A DNA stretch of 34,986 nt from a bacterium BMS3Bbin03 (GCA_002898015.1 BDTM01000044.1:1-34986), one strand, 5' to 3'; positions 1 through 9,083 are shown, counted from the first letter of the stretch. Notes: generated from the sequence alone by a model not told the origin. Numbers and translations are program-made.

Positions 1-130
1 CTGTGCGATTTCTTTACAGGAAAGATATGAGTTTTATTCGCGAGTTATCTTCAAGTCAAGAAAAAAGCGAACCAAAATTGAATATCGATTAACGAACACC
101 GATTTTAGAAGTTAATTCGGGATAAAGAGA

Positions 131-230
131 TTCACCTGATGGTGAACCATCAGGCTAAGAATGGGAAGCGCCCTAAAGGACGCTTCAGCGTTCTTTCTAT
201 TTTTAGCCCCGCGGTTTACCACGGGGCAGC
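131..230 (+). repeat. Three-hairpin dispersed repeat, left copy
   Basis: Three consecutive hairpins are visible. The first is 135-142 with 147-154 (8 bp, TGAA loop). The second is 165-170 with 181-186 (6 bp, then a C-A mismatch at 171/180, 2 bp and a TAAA loop). The third is 206-211 with 222-227 (6 bp, C-A mismatch at 212/221, 2 bp, TTTA loop). The flanks and hairpins recur in the same orientation near the right end of the window (34707-34872), where the second hairpin is interrupted. This resembles REP/BIME-like extragenic palindromic repeats; no mobilising transposase lies in the window. Confidence 0.8.
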
Positions 231-341
231 CTTAAGTGAGGTTTTACAATTGTTGCAAAAAAGTACTTGCTTTTTTTAAAAAAATTTATAACTTTCTTAA
301 CGAAATAGAAATAACCGGTTGATCGGATGTGAGGAAAGATT

Positions 342-387
342 ATCCCCCCCCAATCTGCCCCTCTGGTAAGAAGGGGTGAAGGGGGAT
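342..387. repeat. Nested C-rich/G-rich imperfect palindrome
   Basis: ATCCCCC (342-348) pairs with GGGGGAT (381-387), and inside it CCCCT (358-362) pairs with AGGGG (372-376). It lies 54 nt upstream of the nuoA start, so it would fall in the mRNA leader if transcription starts in the A/T tract before it. The form resembles common extragenic palindromes. A terminator or attenuator is possible, but the T tract after it is only four bases long. Confidence 0.55.
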
Positions 388-440
388 TTTCCGGTTAAAA
401 TTGACTTATAAATCGTTCATCAGCGGAACAGGAATTGGGT

Positions 441-839
441 ATGACCGGTTTTTACATCGTTTTGTTGTTCTTATTAACGGGTATCTTTATTGCGGGAATG
501 TCTCTGGCCGTTTCCCGCATTTTACAAACGCGCAAAGCCTACCCGGAGAAGTACATTTCCTATGAATGCGGGGAACTCCCCGCGGGCGAATCGTGGATTC
601 AATTTAACAACCGTTTTTATATCATCGCCTTAATTTTCATCATCTTTGATGTGGAAGTCCTCTTTATGTTTCCCTGGGCCGTTGTGTTTGATGAGTACGG
701 CTTATTGGCTTTTGTTGAAATGCTGATTTTTATCGTCATCCTTTTGGTCGGACTGGCTTATGTGTGGGCCAAAGGCGATTTAAACTGGATCAAACCCCGG
801 CCGCAGTTGGCGCATTTACCAAAGGAAAAAGGAGAATAA
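441..839 (+). CDS. nuoA: NADH-quinone oxidoreductase subunit A
   Basis: Small membrane subunit of respiratory complex I, 132 residues, with three hydrophobic segments: one near the N-terminus and two after the loop carrying the conserved Y-E-C-G-E motif. It helps form the quinone-cavity junction between the membrane arm and the peripheral arm. A TTG codon at 435 is in frame, but AGGAA at 430-434 sits 6 nt before the ATG at 441, which is therefore the better start. It is the first gene of an eleven-gene nuo operon; nuoB starts 3 nt after its stop. Length and motif are normal for the family. Confidence 0.96.
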   Translation: MTGFYIVLLFLLTGIFIAGMSLAVSRILQTRKAYPEKYISYECGELPAGESWIQFNNRFYIIALIFIIFDVEVLFMFPWAVVFDEYGLLAFVEMLIFIVILLVGLAYVWAKGDLNWIKPRPQLAHLPKEKGE

Positions 840-841
840 GC

Positions 842-1330
842 GTGGCCTGGTTTGACATTAAGGGCGAGGGGAATATATTTTTTGCCAAACTGAATGAACT
901 TTTTAATTGGAGTCGAGGAAGTTCGCCCTGGACGCTGGGTTTTGGGATAGCCTGCTGTGCCATTGAAATGATGGCGACCGGTGCTTCCCATTACGACCTG
1001 GACCGTTTCGGGATGTTTTTCCGCCCCAGTCCAAGGCAGTCGGATGTGATGATTGTGGCCGGAACGGTGACAATTAAAATCGCGCCCATGCTGCGCCGCC
1101 TGTATGAACAGATGCCGGAACCCAAGTATGTCATTTCCATGGGCAGTTGTTCAAATTGCGGCGGTCCGTACTGGCAGTACGGGTATCATGTGCTGAAAGG
1201 TGTGGATCTAATCGTTCCGGTGGATGTTTATGTGCCCGGCTGTCCGCCGCGGCCGGAAGCGCTCATCTACGGCATTTTGCAGCTTAAAGAAAAGATTAAA
1301 AACCAATCCAAAGTGAAAAACGAAAAATAA
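842..1330 (+). CDS. nuoB: NADH-quinone oxidoreductase subunit B
   Basis: Peripheral-arm subunit that carries iron-sulfur cluster N2, the last electron carrier before quinone. From the GTG start it has 162 residues. The cluster ligands are visible: adjacent cysteines 38-39 (ACCAIE), Cys103 (GSCSNCGG) and Cys134 (PGCPPRPE). The open frame runs further upstream, but AAGGAGA at 829-835 lies 7 nt before the GTG at 842, and the protein then begins as NuoB proteins usually do. It lies directly after nuoA. The C-terminal tail is short and lysine-rich. Confidence 0.97.
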   Translation: MAWFDIKGEGNIFFAKLNELFNWSRGSSPWTLGFGIACCAIEMMATGASHYDLDRFGMFFRPSPRQSDVMIVAGTVTIKIAPMLRRLYEQMPEPKYVISMGSCSNCGGPYWQYGYHVLKGVDLIVPVDVYVPGCPPRPEALIYGILQLKEKIKNQSKVKNEK

Positions 1331-1340
1331 AGATTTTGAA

Positions 1341-1847
1341 ATGAATGCTCGAGAAATCCATGATCAGATAAAAGAAAAATTTCCGGAAGCCATTCTGGAA
1401 TTCAACGATACCGTTCAACAGCCTTATTTAAAAATTGCCCCACAACCGTTTTACAACGTCTGCCAGTTTCTGCGGGATGATGCCGATTTGGATTTTGATT
1501 ATTTAATGTGTCTCTCCGGTGTCGATTATGGTGATCTTCTCGGAACGGTGTATCACTTCTATTCCATGAAACACACCCACAAAATTATTTTAAAAGTCGA
1601 GGTCCCCCGAGAAAACCCCGCTATTCCTTCCATCTGTGATTTATGGCGTACCGCCGATTGGCATGAGAGAGAAGTCTATGATTTATTTGGAATCGTATTT
1701 TTAAATCATCCTGATTTGCGCCGTCTTTTATTGCCGGAGGACTGGGAAGGCTACCCCCTGCGCAAGGATTATGTGACCCCTGAATTTTTCAAGGGGATTC
1801 CGGTTTTGCATTCTGAAATGAAAAGTGAGACGAATGAACAAAAGTAA
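1341..1847 (+). CDS. nuoC: NADH-quinone oxidoreductase subunit C
   Basis: The 30-kDa peripheral subunit of complex I, 168 residues, separate from NuoD (in E. coli the two are fused). The C-terminal half shows the family signature: a W-H-E-R-E-V-Y-D-L-F-G-I block, then H-P-D-L-R-R-L-L-L-P-E-D-W-x-G-Y-P-L-R-K-D-Y. It packs against NuoB and NuoD and carries no redox cofactor. The coding region overlaps the start of nuoD by 14 nt, which suggests translational coupling. Confidence 0.96.
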   Translation: MNAREIHDQIKEKFPEAILEFNDTVQQPYLKIAPQPFYNVCQFLRDDADLDFDYLMCLSGVDYGDLLGTVYHFYSMKHTHKIILKVEVPRENPAIPSICDLWRTADWHEREVYDLFGIVFLNHPDLRRLLLPEDWEGYPLRKDYVTPEFFKGIPVLHSEMKSETNEQK

Positions 1848-2997
1848 TTTGCCCCCTTCGCGGTTTGAGCTGGAAGTACCTAATAAATTAAAAACCGAAG
1901 AGATGACCTTGAGCATGGGACCTCAACATCCCAGCACGCACGGCGTGTTACAGATCATCTTAAAAACGGATGGCGAAATTATTGACAGCGCCGATCCGCG
2001 TATCGGTTACCTGCACCGGTGTTTTGAAAAGCATGCCGAAAATGTCACCTGGCATCAGGTGATTCCCTACACAGATCGTCTGGATTACATTGCTTCCATG
2101 AACAACAATCTGGGTTATGTCATTGGATTGGAACGCATGATGAAATTGGAGGTCAATGAACGGGCTGAGCATCTGCGCGTCATCGTCGCCGAGTTGAATC
2201 GTATCGCCAGCCATTTGATCGCATTGGGGACATACGGCCTGGACATCGGCGCGTTTACACCGTTCCTGTACACATTTCGCGACCGGGAAAGAATTTTAGA
2301 TCTCTTTGAAGAAATTTGCGGGGCCCGGCTGCTCTACAATTACATCTGGGTCGGCGGTGTGGCTTATGATGCACTCCCGGGCTGGCGCGACAAAGTATTG
2401 CAGTTTTGCGATTACTTTTTGCCTAAAATTAAGGAATACAACGATCTCTTAACATTCAATAAAATATTTATCGACCGTACCGCCAACGTCGGGGTTATTC
2501 CTGCCGAGCTGGCGATTAATTACGGTATGAGCGGTCCGGGCTTAAGGGGCAGTGGTGTGCCTTACGATTTGCGCAAAATCGATCCCTATTCCATTTATGA
2601 CCGTTTTGAATTTGATATTTGTACGGGCAGGGGTGAAATGGGCACAGTCGGTGATTGCTGGGACCGCTATTGGGTACGCGTGGCGGAAATGTACGAATCG
2701 GTTAAAATCATTCGTCAGGCCTGCGAAGCCATGCCCGACGGCGATGCCAAAGAGACCGTACCCCGCAATATTAAAGTTCCGGCGGGCGAATATTATATGC
2801 ACACCGAATCGCCGCGCGGTGAATTGGGCTATTATATTATTTCAGACGGAGGGAAAACGGCCAACCGCATCAAGGTGCGTTCCCCTGCCTATTCGAATTT
2901 GAGTATTTTATCCAGCATTGCCCCGGGTGTTATGATCGCAGACCTGGTGGCCATTATCGGCAGTCTGGACATCGTGTTAGGTGAAATTGACCGGTAA
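1834..2997 (+). CDS. nuoD: NADH-quinone oxidoreductase subunit D
   Basis: The 49-kDa subunit of complex I, 387 residues from the ATG at 1834; a GTG at 1825 is an alternative start adding three residues. It forms the quinone pocket with NuoB. Visible family motifs are G-P-Q-H-P-S-T-H-G near the N-terminus (it includes the quinone-headgroup histidine region), R-I-G-Y-L-H-R, and a C-terminal D-L-V-A-I-I-G-S-L-D-I-V-L-G-E-I-D-R end that is characteristic of the family. It overlaps nuoC by 14 nt and is followed by nuoH after 47 nt. Confidence 0.97.
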   Translation: MNKSNLPPSRFELEVPNKLKTEEMTLSMGPQHPSTHGVLQIILKTDGEIIDSADPRIGYLHRCFEKHAENVTWHQVIPYTDRLDYIASMNNNLGYVIGLERMMKLEVNERAEHLRVIVAELNRIASHLIALGTYGLDIGAFTPFLYTFRDRERILDLFEEICGARLLYNYIWVGGVAYDALPGWRDKVLQFCDYFLPKIKEYNDLLTFNKIFIDRTANVGVIPAELAINYGMSGPGLRGSGVPYDLRKIDPYSIYDRFEFDICTGRGEMGTVGDCWDRYWVRVAEMYESVKIIRQACEAMPDGDAKETVPRNIKVPAGEYYMHTESPRGELGYYIISDGGKTANRIKVRSPAYSNLSILSSIAPGVMIADLVAIIGSLDIVLGEIDR

Positions 2998-3044
2998 CGT
3001 AAATCGTAATATTGAACACCCGTTAGCGAATAATTGAGGTTGCA

Positions 3045-4094
3045 ATGGAACCGATCATAAAGGTTTTTTTTAATTTCATTCCGGCTCTGGCTGATTTGCC
3101 GAATTGGCTGGCAGTCACCTTAATCGGTGTGGTGCTGGCGGTGGGTACGTTCCTCTATATCGCCGTGTTTACCCTTTTTGGAGTCTGGCTGGAACGCAAG
3201 ATCTCCGCCCACATGCAGGATCGTTTGGGGCCGATGGAAGTGGGCGGCTGGCATGGCTGGGCACAAACCATTGCCGACACCATTAAATTACTGATTAAAG
3301 AAGATATCGTGCCGGAAAAGTCCGATAGGTTTCTCTACAAATTTGCGCCTTACGTGGTGTTTACGGCCGTCATGGCGGCTTTTGCCGTCATCCCGTGGAG
3401 CAAAAAGTTTATTCCGGCCAATCTGAATGTCGGCCTGCTGTATATTATTTCCATCTCTTCTCTGGGAGTCATCGGCATTTTAATGGGGGGATGGGCATCG
3501 AACAACAAGTGGTCCCTGTACGGTGCCATGCGTTCAGCCGCCCAGATGGTTTCTTATGAAATTCCCGTCTCCCTCTCGCTCATTTCGGTTATTCTCATTA
3601 CAGGAACGCTGGATATGCAGGAAATCGTGTACAGGCAGTCCGGCACGTTATTTTCATGGAATATTTTTCACTATTTTCCATTTGCATTTCTGGCCTTCAT
3701 CATTTATTTTATTGCTTCTCTGGCTGAAGCCAACCGCACACCGTTCGACCTGCCTGAAGCGGAATCGGAGCTGGTGGCCGGTTTCCACACGGAATACTCG
3801 GGTATGCGATGGGCCTTTTTTATGTTATCCGAATATGCAAACATGTTTGTGGTGTCTGCGATTTCAGCGGTCGTTTTCTTCGGCGGCTGGCAGGCGCCTT
3901 TCGGCTTTCTCAATTTTATCCCCGGCCCCATCTGGTTCCTGGGGAAAGCGCTTATTCTGGTATTCGTACAGATGTGGATACGCTGGACGCTGCCGCGCCT
4001 GCGGGTGGACCAATTGATGTACACGGCATGGAAAGTGTTAACGCCCTTTTCGTTTGCTTTGGTTTTATTCATTGCCTTTTGGAAAGTGTTATAA
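3045..4094 (+). CDS. nuoH: NADH-quinone oxidoreductase subunit H
   Basis: Membrane subunit that links the quinone site to the proton-pumping arm, 349 residues with about eight hydrophobic segments. Family motifs include [14 protein letters not shown] on the first cytoplasmic loop and [20 protein letters not shown], which holds acidic residues implicated in coupling. The GAGG at 3036-3039 is 5 nt before the ATG. It sits in the canonical D-H-I gene order. Confidence 0.97.
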   Translation: MEPIIKVFFNFIPALADLPNWLAVTLIGVVLAVGTFLYIAVFTLFGVWLERKISAHMQDRLGPMEVGGWHGWAQTIADTIKLLIKEDIVPEKSDRFLYKFAPYVVFTAVMAAFAVIPWSKKFIPANLNVGLLYIISISSLGVIGILMGGWASNNKWSLYGAMRSAAQMVSYEIPVSLSLISVILITGTLDMQEIVYRQSGTLFSWNIFHYFPFAFLAFIIYFIASLAEANRTPFDLPEAESELVAGFHTEYSGMRWAFFMLSEYANMFVVSAISAVVFFGGWQAPFGFLNFIPGPIWFLGKALILVFVQMWIRWTLPRLRVDQLMYTAWKVLTPFSFALVLFIAFWKVL

Positions 4095-4113
4095 ATAAGC
4101 TGAGCGATATCTT

Positions 4114-4668
4114 ATGAAAGACTATTTCAGGAATATATATCAGGCGATTGTCACCATTTTAATCGGCATGGGTGTCACCTTTCGTCATCTTTTCGTCCAT
4201 GCGGTGACCATCCAGTATCCCCATGTGAAAAGGGAATTGCCCGCACGGTCCCGCCAGAAATTATTTGTTAATATCGACGACTGTATCGGGTGTTTCCAAT
4301 GCGCCCGTGCGTGTCCCGTGGATTGTATTATGATCGAGACCGTCAAAGCCGGAAAGGATGAGGATTTGGGGGAAACCTCCAACGGTCAGAAAAAACGTCT
4401 GCACGTGGTTAAATTCGATATCGATATGGCCAAATGCTGTTATTGTGCCGATTGCGTATTTCCCTGTCCGACGGAATGCATTTACATGACCCCCGATTAT
4501 GAATTTGCCACGTATGATCGCAACAGCTTGCTGCTTCATTTTGCCAAATATAGTCCGGAACAGGTGAAAGCCCTGCACGAACGGCAGGAAAAAGAAGCCC
4601 TGGCAAAAGCCCAGGCCGCCAAAATAAAGGCTGCGGCCGGAACCAAAAAACCCGAATCGGAGACATAA
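4114..4668 (+). CDS. nuoI: NADH-quinone oxidoreductase subunit I (two 4Fe-4S clusters)
   Basis: Peripheral ferredoxin-like subunit that passes electrons to NuoB. It has 184 residues. Two C-x2-C-x2-C-x3-C-P motifs are intact: Cys57/60/63/67 and Cys108/111/114/118, binding clusters N6a and N6b. Each motif ends in a proline and a further cysteine (71 and 122), as expected. The segment before the first motif matches the amphipathic membrane-anchoring region of the family. A roughly 30-residue Ala/Lys/Glu-rich tail follows the conserved core and is probably a flexible extension. Confidence 0.97.
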   Translation: MKDYFRNIYQAIVTILIGMGVTFRHLFVHAVTIQYPHVKRELPARSRQKLFVNIDDCIGCFQCARACPVDCIMIETVKAGKDEDLGETSNGQKKRLHVVKFDIDMAKCCYCADCVFPCPTECIYMTPDYEFATYDRNSLLLHFAKYSPEQVKALHERQEKEALAKAQAAKIKAAAGTKKPESET

Positions 4669-4673
4669 ACAAG

Positions 4674-5177
4674 ATGGAACCGAATGAAATACTCTTTCTA
4701 TTCATCGCCGTGGCAACTGTCGTCTCTGCGGCGATTGTGGCGTTCTCCAGCAAAATTATCCATTCGGCATTTGCTTTATTGGCCTCTTTTATGGGATTCG
4801 CCGCACTTTATGTGTATTTAAGCGCCGGGTTTCTGGCGGTAACCCAGATTCTGATCTATGTGGGGGGCATTCTAATTCTAATCTTATTCGGTGTCATGAT
4901 GACTCACGGAATTTACGATACGGCCAAGAAAACAGCCCACAATGCGCTGTCGGTCAGTCTGTTGGGCGGCCTGGCCATTGCCGCCGTCCTTCTGTTGATT
5001 ATTACCCGTTCACCGTGGGCGCCTATTCTTCACAAACCGTTTCAGCCGACAACCCAGCTTATCGGAGCAGCAATATTAACAAACTATCTGCTGCCCTTTG
5101 AAATTATTTCCGTCCTTTTGCTGGGGGCGCTTATCGGAGCCGTTTACCTTGCTCGTGCGGAGGATAAACAAAAATGA
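4674..5177 (+). CDS. nuoJ: NADH-quinone oxidoreductase subunit J
   Basis: Membrane subunit of complex I, 167 residues with five predicted transmembrane segments. The third helix, Y-V-G-G-I-L-I-L-I-L-F-G-V-M-M, matches the family's conserved pi-bulge helix (usual form A-x-V-Y-V-G-A-x-x-V-L-F-L-F-V-x-M-M). The preceding loop is Y-L-S-A-G-F-L-A-V-T-Q-I, also typical. The stop overlaps the nuoK start in an ATGA, so nuoJ and nuoK are likely coupled in translation. Confidence 0.94.
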   Translation: MEPNEILFLFIAVATVVSAAIVAFSSKIIHSAFALLASFMGFAALYVYLSAGFLAVTQILIYVGGILILILFGVMMTHGIYDTAKKTAHNALSVSLLGGLAIAAVLLLIITRSPWAPILHKPFQPTTQLIGAAILTNYLLPFEIISVLLLGALIGAVYLARAEDKQK

Positions 5178-5479
5178 TTCAATTGCCGTCCTTTTTAATA
5201 ATCAGTGCCATTGTGTTTACATTGGGGATTTTCACCATTCTGTATAAAAAAAATGCGGTTGGAATTTTGATGGGCGTGGAACTGATACTGAATTCGGTGA
5301 ATCTGAATTTTATTGCCTTTGCCAAGTATGTGGATGTGGGCATTAACGGACAGTTAGTCGCCATTTTTATTATTATTCTGGCCGCTTCCGAAGCCGCCAT
5401 TGCTCTGGCCATTATCCTTTCGCTGTATCGGGAAAGGGCCACCATCGATGTGACGTTAGTGGATGAGATGAAAGACTAA
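5174..5479 (+). CDS. nuoK: NADH-quinone oxidoreductase subunit K
   Basis: Small antiporter-related membrane subunit, 101 residues and three transmembrane helices, the usual family size. The conserved stretch G-V-E-L-I-L-N-S-V-N-L-N-F carries the buried glutamate in helix 2. The second conserved glutamate lies in A-A-S-E-A-A-I-A-L-A in helix 3. Both are required for proton translocation in studied complexes. The start overlaps the nuoJ stop by 4 nt. Confidence 0.96.
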   Translation: MIQLPSFLIISAIVFTLGIFTILYKKNAVGILMGVELILNSVNLNFIAFAKYVDVGINGQLVAIFIIILAASEAAIALAIILSLYRERATIDVTLVDEMKD

Positions 5480-5498
5480 TTTTGTATTTGAGGAAATT

Positions 5499-7544
5499 AT
5501 GATTCAAATTGCATTGTTCATCTGGTTACTCCCTCTGGCCGCTTTTGTCATCAACATTTTTATCGGCAAGCGTCTGCCCCGCAAAGGAGACTGGGTCTCC
5601 ATAGCCGCCATCGGTGCGTCTCTTGTGCTGTCGTCGATTTTGCTCTTCCGGGTCATCACCGGTTATAATCCCGACTTTTCCCTGCATGCCAGTCTGCACT
5701 GGATTAACCTGGGCGGTTTTAAACTGGACATGGGTTTTTATATAGACAATTTGGCTGTGATCATGGTGACGATGGTCTCATTGGTCAGCTTTTTGATTCA
5801 TGTCTATTCCATCGGCTACATGGATGGTGATCCGCTGTACAATCGCTTTTATGCCTATCTTTCGCTGTTCAGTTTTTCAATGCTGGGTTTGGTTCTGTGG
5901 GATAATCTCTTTGGAATTTACATGATGTGGGAGCTGGTGGGGATTTGTTCCTATCTGCTGATCGGCTTTTATTTTACAAAAGACAGCGCAGCCAATGCGG
6001 GTAAAAAAGCCTTTATTGTCAACCGTATCGGTGATTTTGGATTTTTAATCGGCTTACTGGTTGTATTCAATTTTTTGGGCACATTTAATTTAATAGACAT
6101 ACAGCAGGACATCGGCCGCGGACTTTTAAGCGGCGGCTGGTTAACCGCAGCCGGCATTTTATTGTTCGCCGGCGCCGTGGGTAAATCGGCCCAATTTCCT
6201 CTGCATGTCTGGCTGCCGGATGCCATGGAAGGTCCCACGCCGGTGAGCGCTTTGATTCACGCCGCCACGATGGTCGCCGCCGGTGTCTATTTAATGGCCC
6301 GTTTAAGCTTCATGCTCAGTTTCGACGCGATGATGGTCGTCGCCTTCATCGGCGGTTTTACGGCGCTTTTTGCCGCAACCATCGCCATTACCCAAAACGA
6401 TATTAAACGGGTGCTGGCGTATTCGACTATCAGTCAGTTGGGCTACATGATTATGGCGATGGGGGTCGGCGCGTATACCGCAGGCTTTTTCCATTTGATT
6501 ACTCATGCCATGTTTAAAGCCGGTCTGTTCCTGGGTTCCGGTTCGGTTATCCATGCCGTCAGCCATTCGATGAAAAAAATCGGAATGGAGGGCGATCCCA
6601 ACGATATTCGGAATATGGGGGGCTTCAAAAACAAGATGCCGATTACACACTGGACATTCGTGATTTACGCCCTGGCGATATCCGGAATTCCTTTCTTCTC
6701 GGGTTTTTTAAGCAAAGATGCCATTTTGGGCGGTACATTGGCTTTTGCCATGAGTCAATCGAATCCTGTTTATTACCTGCTGCCGATTTTCGGATTTGTG
6801 GCGGCGATCATTACGGCCTTCTACATGTTCCGGCTGATTATCAAGACATTTTACGGTAAGCCGCAGCTTAAGAAACTTTATGAACATGTTCATGAAAGCC
6901 CTTTAACCATGACCGTCCCGATGATGACATTGGCTTTCCTGTGCCTTTACTTCATTTATACGCTTCCGTCACTCGGCCCGGTGGGCGCCGAAAACGGATG
7001 GCTTATGCATCTGATTCAAAAACCTTTTTCTGCCGTGGCGGTGCAGTTGGGCCGCCCGGTTTACGGAATTACGCCTCAGGCTGAACATTTTGCCCATGTG
7101 AACGGATTGATTATTTCCATTGTGTTTGCGCTAACGGGCATTGTTTTAGCCTTCGCTTTTTACTTCTGGAAAACGATTAATGTCGAGAAATTTACCGAGA
7201 AGATTAAACCTTTGTATACATTATCGTTAAACAAGTATTATTTTGATGAAATTTACGGCGCCACTTTTGTAAAAGGACTGCTTGTCTGGAATCAGATTCT
7301 GGCCTGGTTTGATCAGAATGTGATCGACGGCCTCGTCAATCTTGCGGGCCGGGTCATGCGCGTCTTCTCTGTCTTTGACGGCCTGTTCGATCAGTATGTG
7401 GTGGATGGTCTGGTAAATGCCGTAGCCGACATCACACTGGGGTTTGGCAGAGGCATTCGTAAAATCCAGACCGGGCAGATTCAAAATTATATTCTGGGTG
7501 CGCTTTTGGGAATGGTTCTGATTATTATCCTGACAATGATTTAA
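5499..7544 (+). CDS. nuoL: NADH-quinone oxidoreductase subunit L
   Basis: Largest proton-pumping, antiporter-like subunit of complex I, 681 residues and about 16 transmembrane segments, including the long C-terminal lateral-helix region that distinguishes NuoL from NuoM and NuoN. The conserved W-E-L-V-G-I-C-S-Y-L-L-I-G-F motif supplies the functional glutamate, and L-P-D-A-M-E-G-P-T-P-V-S-A-L-I-H-A-A-T-M-V follows. GAGGAA precedes the ATG. Near the C-terminus an eleven-residue motif of the form F-D-Q-x-V-x-D-G-L-V-N occurs twice, at about residues 604 and 630. Confidence 0.97.
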   Translation: MIQIALFIWLLPLAAFVINIFIGKRLPRKGDWVSIAAIGASLVLSSILLFRVITGYNPDFSLHASLHWINLGGFKLDMGFYIDNLAVIMVTMVSLVSFLIHVYSIGYMDGDPLYNRFYAYLSLFSFSMLGLVLWDNLFGIYMMWELVGICSYLLIGFYFTKDSAANAGKKAFIVNRIGDFGFLIGLLVVFNFLGTFNLIDIQQDIGRGLLSGGWLTAAGILLFAGAVGKSAQFPLHVWLPDAMEGPTPVSALIHAATMVAAGVYLMARLSFMLSFDAMMVVAFIGGFTALFAATIAITQNDIKRVLAYSTISQLGYMIMAMGVGAYTAGFFHLITHAMFKAGLFLGSGSVIHAVSHSMKKIGMEGDPNDIRNMGGFKNKMPITHWTFVIYALAISGIPFFSGFLSKDAILGGTLAFAMSQSNPVYYLLPIFGFVAAIITAFYMFRLIIKTFYGKPQLKKLYEHVHESPLTMTVPMMTLAFLCLYFIYTLPSLGPVGAENGWLMHLIQKPFSAVAVQLGRPVYGITPQAEHFAHVNGLIISIVFALTGIVLAFAFYFWKTINVEKFTEKIKPLYTLSLNKYYFDEIYGATFVKGLLVWNQILAWFDQNVIDGLVNLAGRVMRVFSVFDGLFDQYVVDGLVNAVADITLGFGRGIRKIQTGQIQNYILGALLGMVLIIILTMI

Positions 7545-7564
7545 TTTCTGTCGTTTTTTAATTT

Positions 7565-7570
7565 GGGAGA
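7565..7570 (+). promoter_or_regulatory. Ribosome binding site that decides the nuoM start
   Basis: GGGAGA at 7565-7570. It is 7 nt before the ATG at 7578 but only 1 nt before the ATG at 7572, and it overlaps the reading frame opened by TTG at 7563. It therefore favours 7578 as the real start. Confidence 0.7.
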
Positions 7571-7577
7571 TATGAGA

Positions 7578-9083
7578 ATGGGATTGATTAGTCTTACTAC
7601 CTTTTTTCCGGTCCTGGGTATTGTCATAATTCTTTTTATTTCTAAAAAGAATTTGTTAGCGATTAAAATGGTTTCCATTGTATTCAGCTTTGTGCCTCTG
7701 GTGATCGCTTCATACATGTGGCTGCATTACAAGTACCCAATGACCGGTATCGACCTTGAAAGCCAGTTTCAATTTGTGGAGCATTTTGCTTGGATTCCGG
7801 CCTTTCACATCGACTATTTTGTGGGTCTGGACGGTCTGAGTTTTCCGATGTTCTGGCTGACGACATTACTGAGTTTTATCAGCCTGGTCGCTTCCTGGAA
7901 TATTTCCAAAGCTCAAAAGGGCTATTTTGCCCTGTTTCTGTTATTGGAAACCTCCATGCTGGGGGTCTTCGTTTCACTGGATTTCTTTCTGTTCTATGTA
8001 TTCTGGGAGCTGATGCTTCTGCCCATGTACTTTTTAATCGGCATCTGGGGCGGGCCGCGCCGGGAATATGCCGCCATTAAGTTCTTCCTGTACACACTGG
8101 CCGGTTCCGTATTGATGCTGCTTGTGATGCTGGCTTTATATTTTAATGTGAAGGATCCGGTCACCGGCAGTCACACCTTCAATATGCTGCACATGATGCA
8201 CAAAAGCAACCAATCCGCCTGGTTGACGACATTTGATGTGCGCCTCTGGTTATATATTGCCCTGTTTATCGGGTTTGCCATTAAAGTTCCAATATTTCCT
8301 TTTCATACGTGGTTGCCGGACGCGCATGTGGAAGCGCCGACAGCCGTTAGTGTTATCCTGGCCGGTATTTTGTTAAAGATGGGAACGTACGGTCTTTTGC
8401 GTATCAGTTATCCCATTTTTCCGGACATTGCGAAATACACTTCGTATGCATTGGCCATATTTGGCGTCATCAATATTTTATATGGCGCATTTGTGGCCAT
8501 GGCTCAAAAAGATCTCAAAAAAATGGTGGCTTATTCCAGCGTTTCCCACATGGGTTTCGTTTTATTGGGGATGGCGGTATTTACGACAGCCGGTATTAAC
8601 GGGGCAGTGTTCCAGATGTTCAGCCACGGATTAATAACGGCCATGCTCTTCCTTCTTGTGGGCGTCATCTATGATCGAGCCCATCATCGTGAAATTGCAG
8701 GCTTCGGTGGTCTGGGCGTGCGTATGCCCGTCTACATGGGGATCGCCAGTTTGGCCTTCTTTGCGGCGATGGGTTTACCCGGCATGACCGGTTTTATCGC
8801 AGAAGTCATGGTATTTATCGGGGCTTTCTCTGTCTATCGTGTGTTAACCATCATTGCCGCTTTTGGTATTGTGATTACCGCGGCTTATATGTTATGGACC
8901 ATGCAGCGCGTATTCCTGGGTAAATTAAATCCCAAATATGAACACATTACCGATATTAACGGACGTGAATTATTTACCCTCATCCCGCTGGGTGCGTTAA
9001 CCATATTTTTTGGAATTTATCCGTTGCCTGTTTTGAATATGATAAAAGTTCCGCTCAATTACTTAATTACGCTTATCCATTAA
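7578..9083 (+). CDS. nuoM: NADH-quinone oxidoreductase subunit M
   Basis: Antiporter-like proton-pumping subunit, 501 residues with about 14 transmembrane segments. Family motifs seen are F-W-E-L-M-L-L-P-M-Y-F-L-I-G-I-W-G-G (functional glutamate), P-F-H-T-W-L-P-D-A-H-V-E-A-P-T-A-V-S-V-I-L, and V-A-Y-S-S-V-S-H-M-G-F-V-L-L-G. The frame is open from a TTG at 7563, but the position of the ribosome binding site supports the ATG at 7578. It lies between nuoL and nuoN in standard order. Confidence 0.97.
   Translation: MGLISLTTFFPVLGIVIILFISKKNLLAIKMVSIVFSFVPLVIASYMWLHYKYPMTGIDLESQFQFVEHFAWIPAFHIDYFVGLDGLSFPMFWLTTLLSFISLVASWNISKAQKGYFALFLLLETSMLGVFVSLDFFLFYVFWELMLLPMYFLIGIWGGPRREYAAIKFFLYTLAGSVLMLLVMLALYFNVKDPVTGSHTFNMLHMMHKSNQSAWLTTFDVRLWLYIALFIGFAIKVPIFPFHTWLPDAHVEAPTAVSVILAGILLKMGTYGLLRISYPIFPDIAKYTSYALAIFGVINILYGAFVAMAQKDLKKMVAYSSVSHMGFVLLGMAVFTTAGINGAVFQMFSHGLITAMLFLLVGVIYDRAHHREIAGFGGLGVRMPVYMGIASLAFFAAMGLPGMTGFIAEVMVFIGAFSVYRVLTIIAAFGIVITAAYMLWTMQRVFLGKLNPKYEHITDINGRELFTLIPLGALTIFFGIYPLPVLNMIKVPLNYLITLIH

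Larger units (their letters stand above)
1..440. other. Repeat-rich intergenic leader upstream of nuoA
   Basis: No convincing gene is seen here. The stretch holds a three-hairpin dispersed repeat (131-230), an A/T-rich tract (about 250-300) and a C-rich/G-rich hairpin (342-387). The A/T tract contains a -10-like TATAAC at 287-292, but no -35 box at good spacing, so the nuo promoter is only loosely placed there. One frame is open from position 2 to a stop at 113-115 and could be the tail of an upstream gene, but it has no recognisable motif. Confidence 0.6.

Noticed and set aside
2..115. Open frame at the left edge that could be the C-terminus of an upstream gene
   Set aside because: Only 37 codons are visible, with no recognisable motif, and part of the sequence resembles intergenic repeat phrases. 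Not enough to call a partial gene.
131..230. CRISPR array or CRISPR-like repeats
   Set aside because: The hairpins differ in stem sequence, are not regularly spaced with unique spacers, and no cas gene is present.
3523..4017. 164-codon frame on the plus strand inside nuoH
   Set aside because: It lies wholly within nuoH in another frame and its product is Cys/Arg/Trp-rich without domain features.
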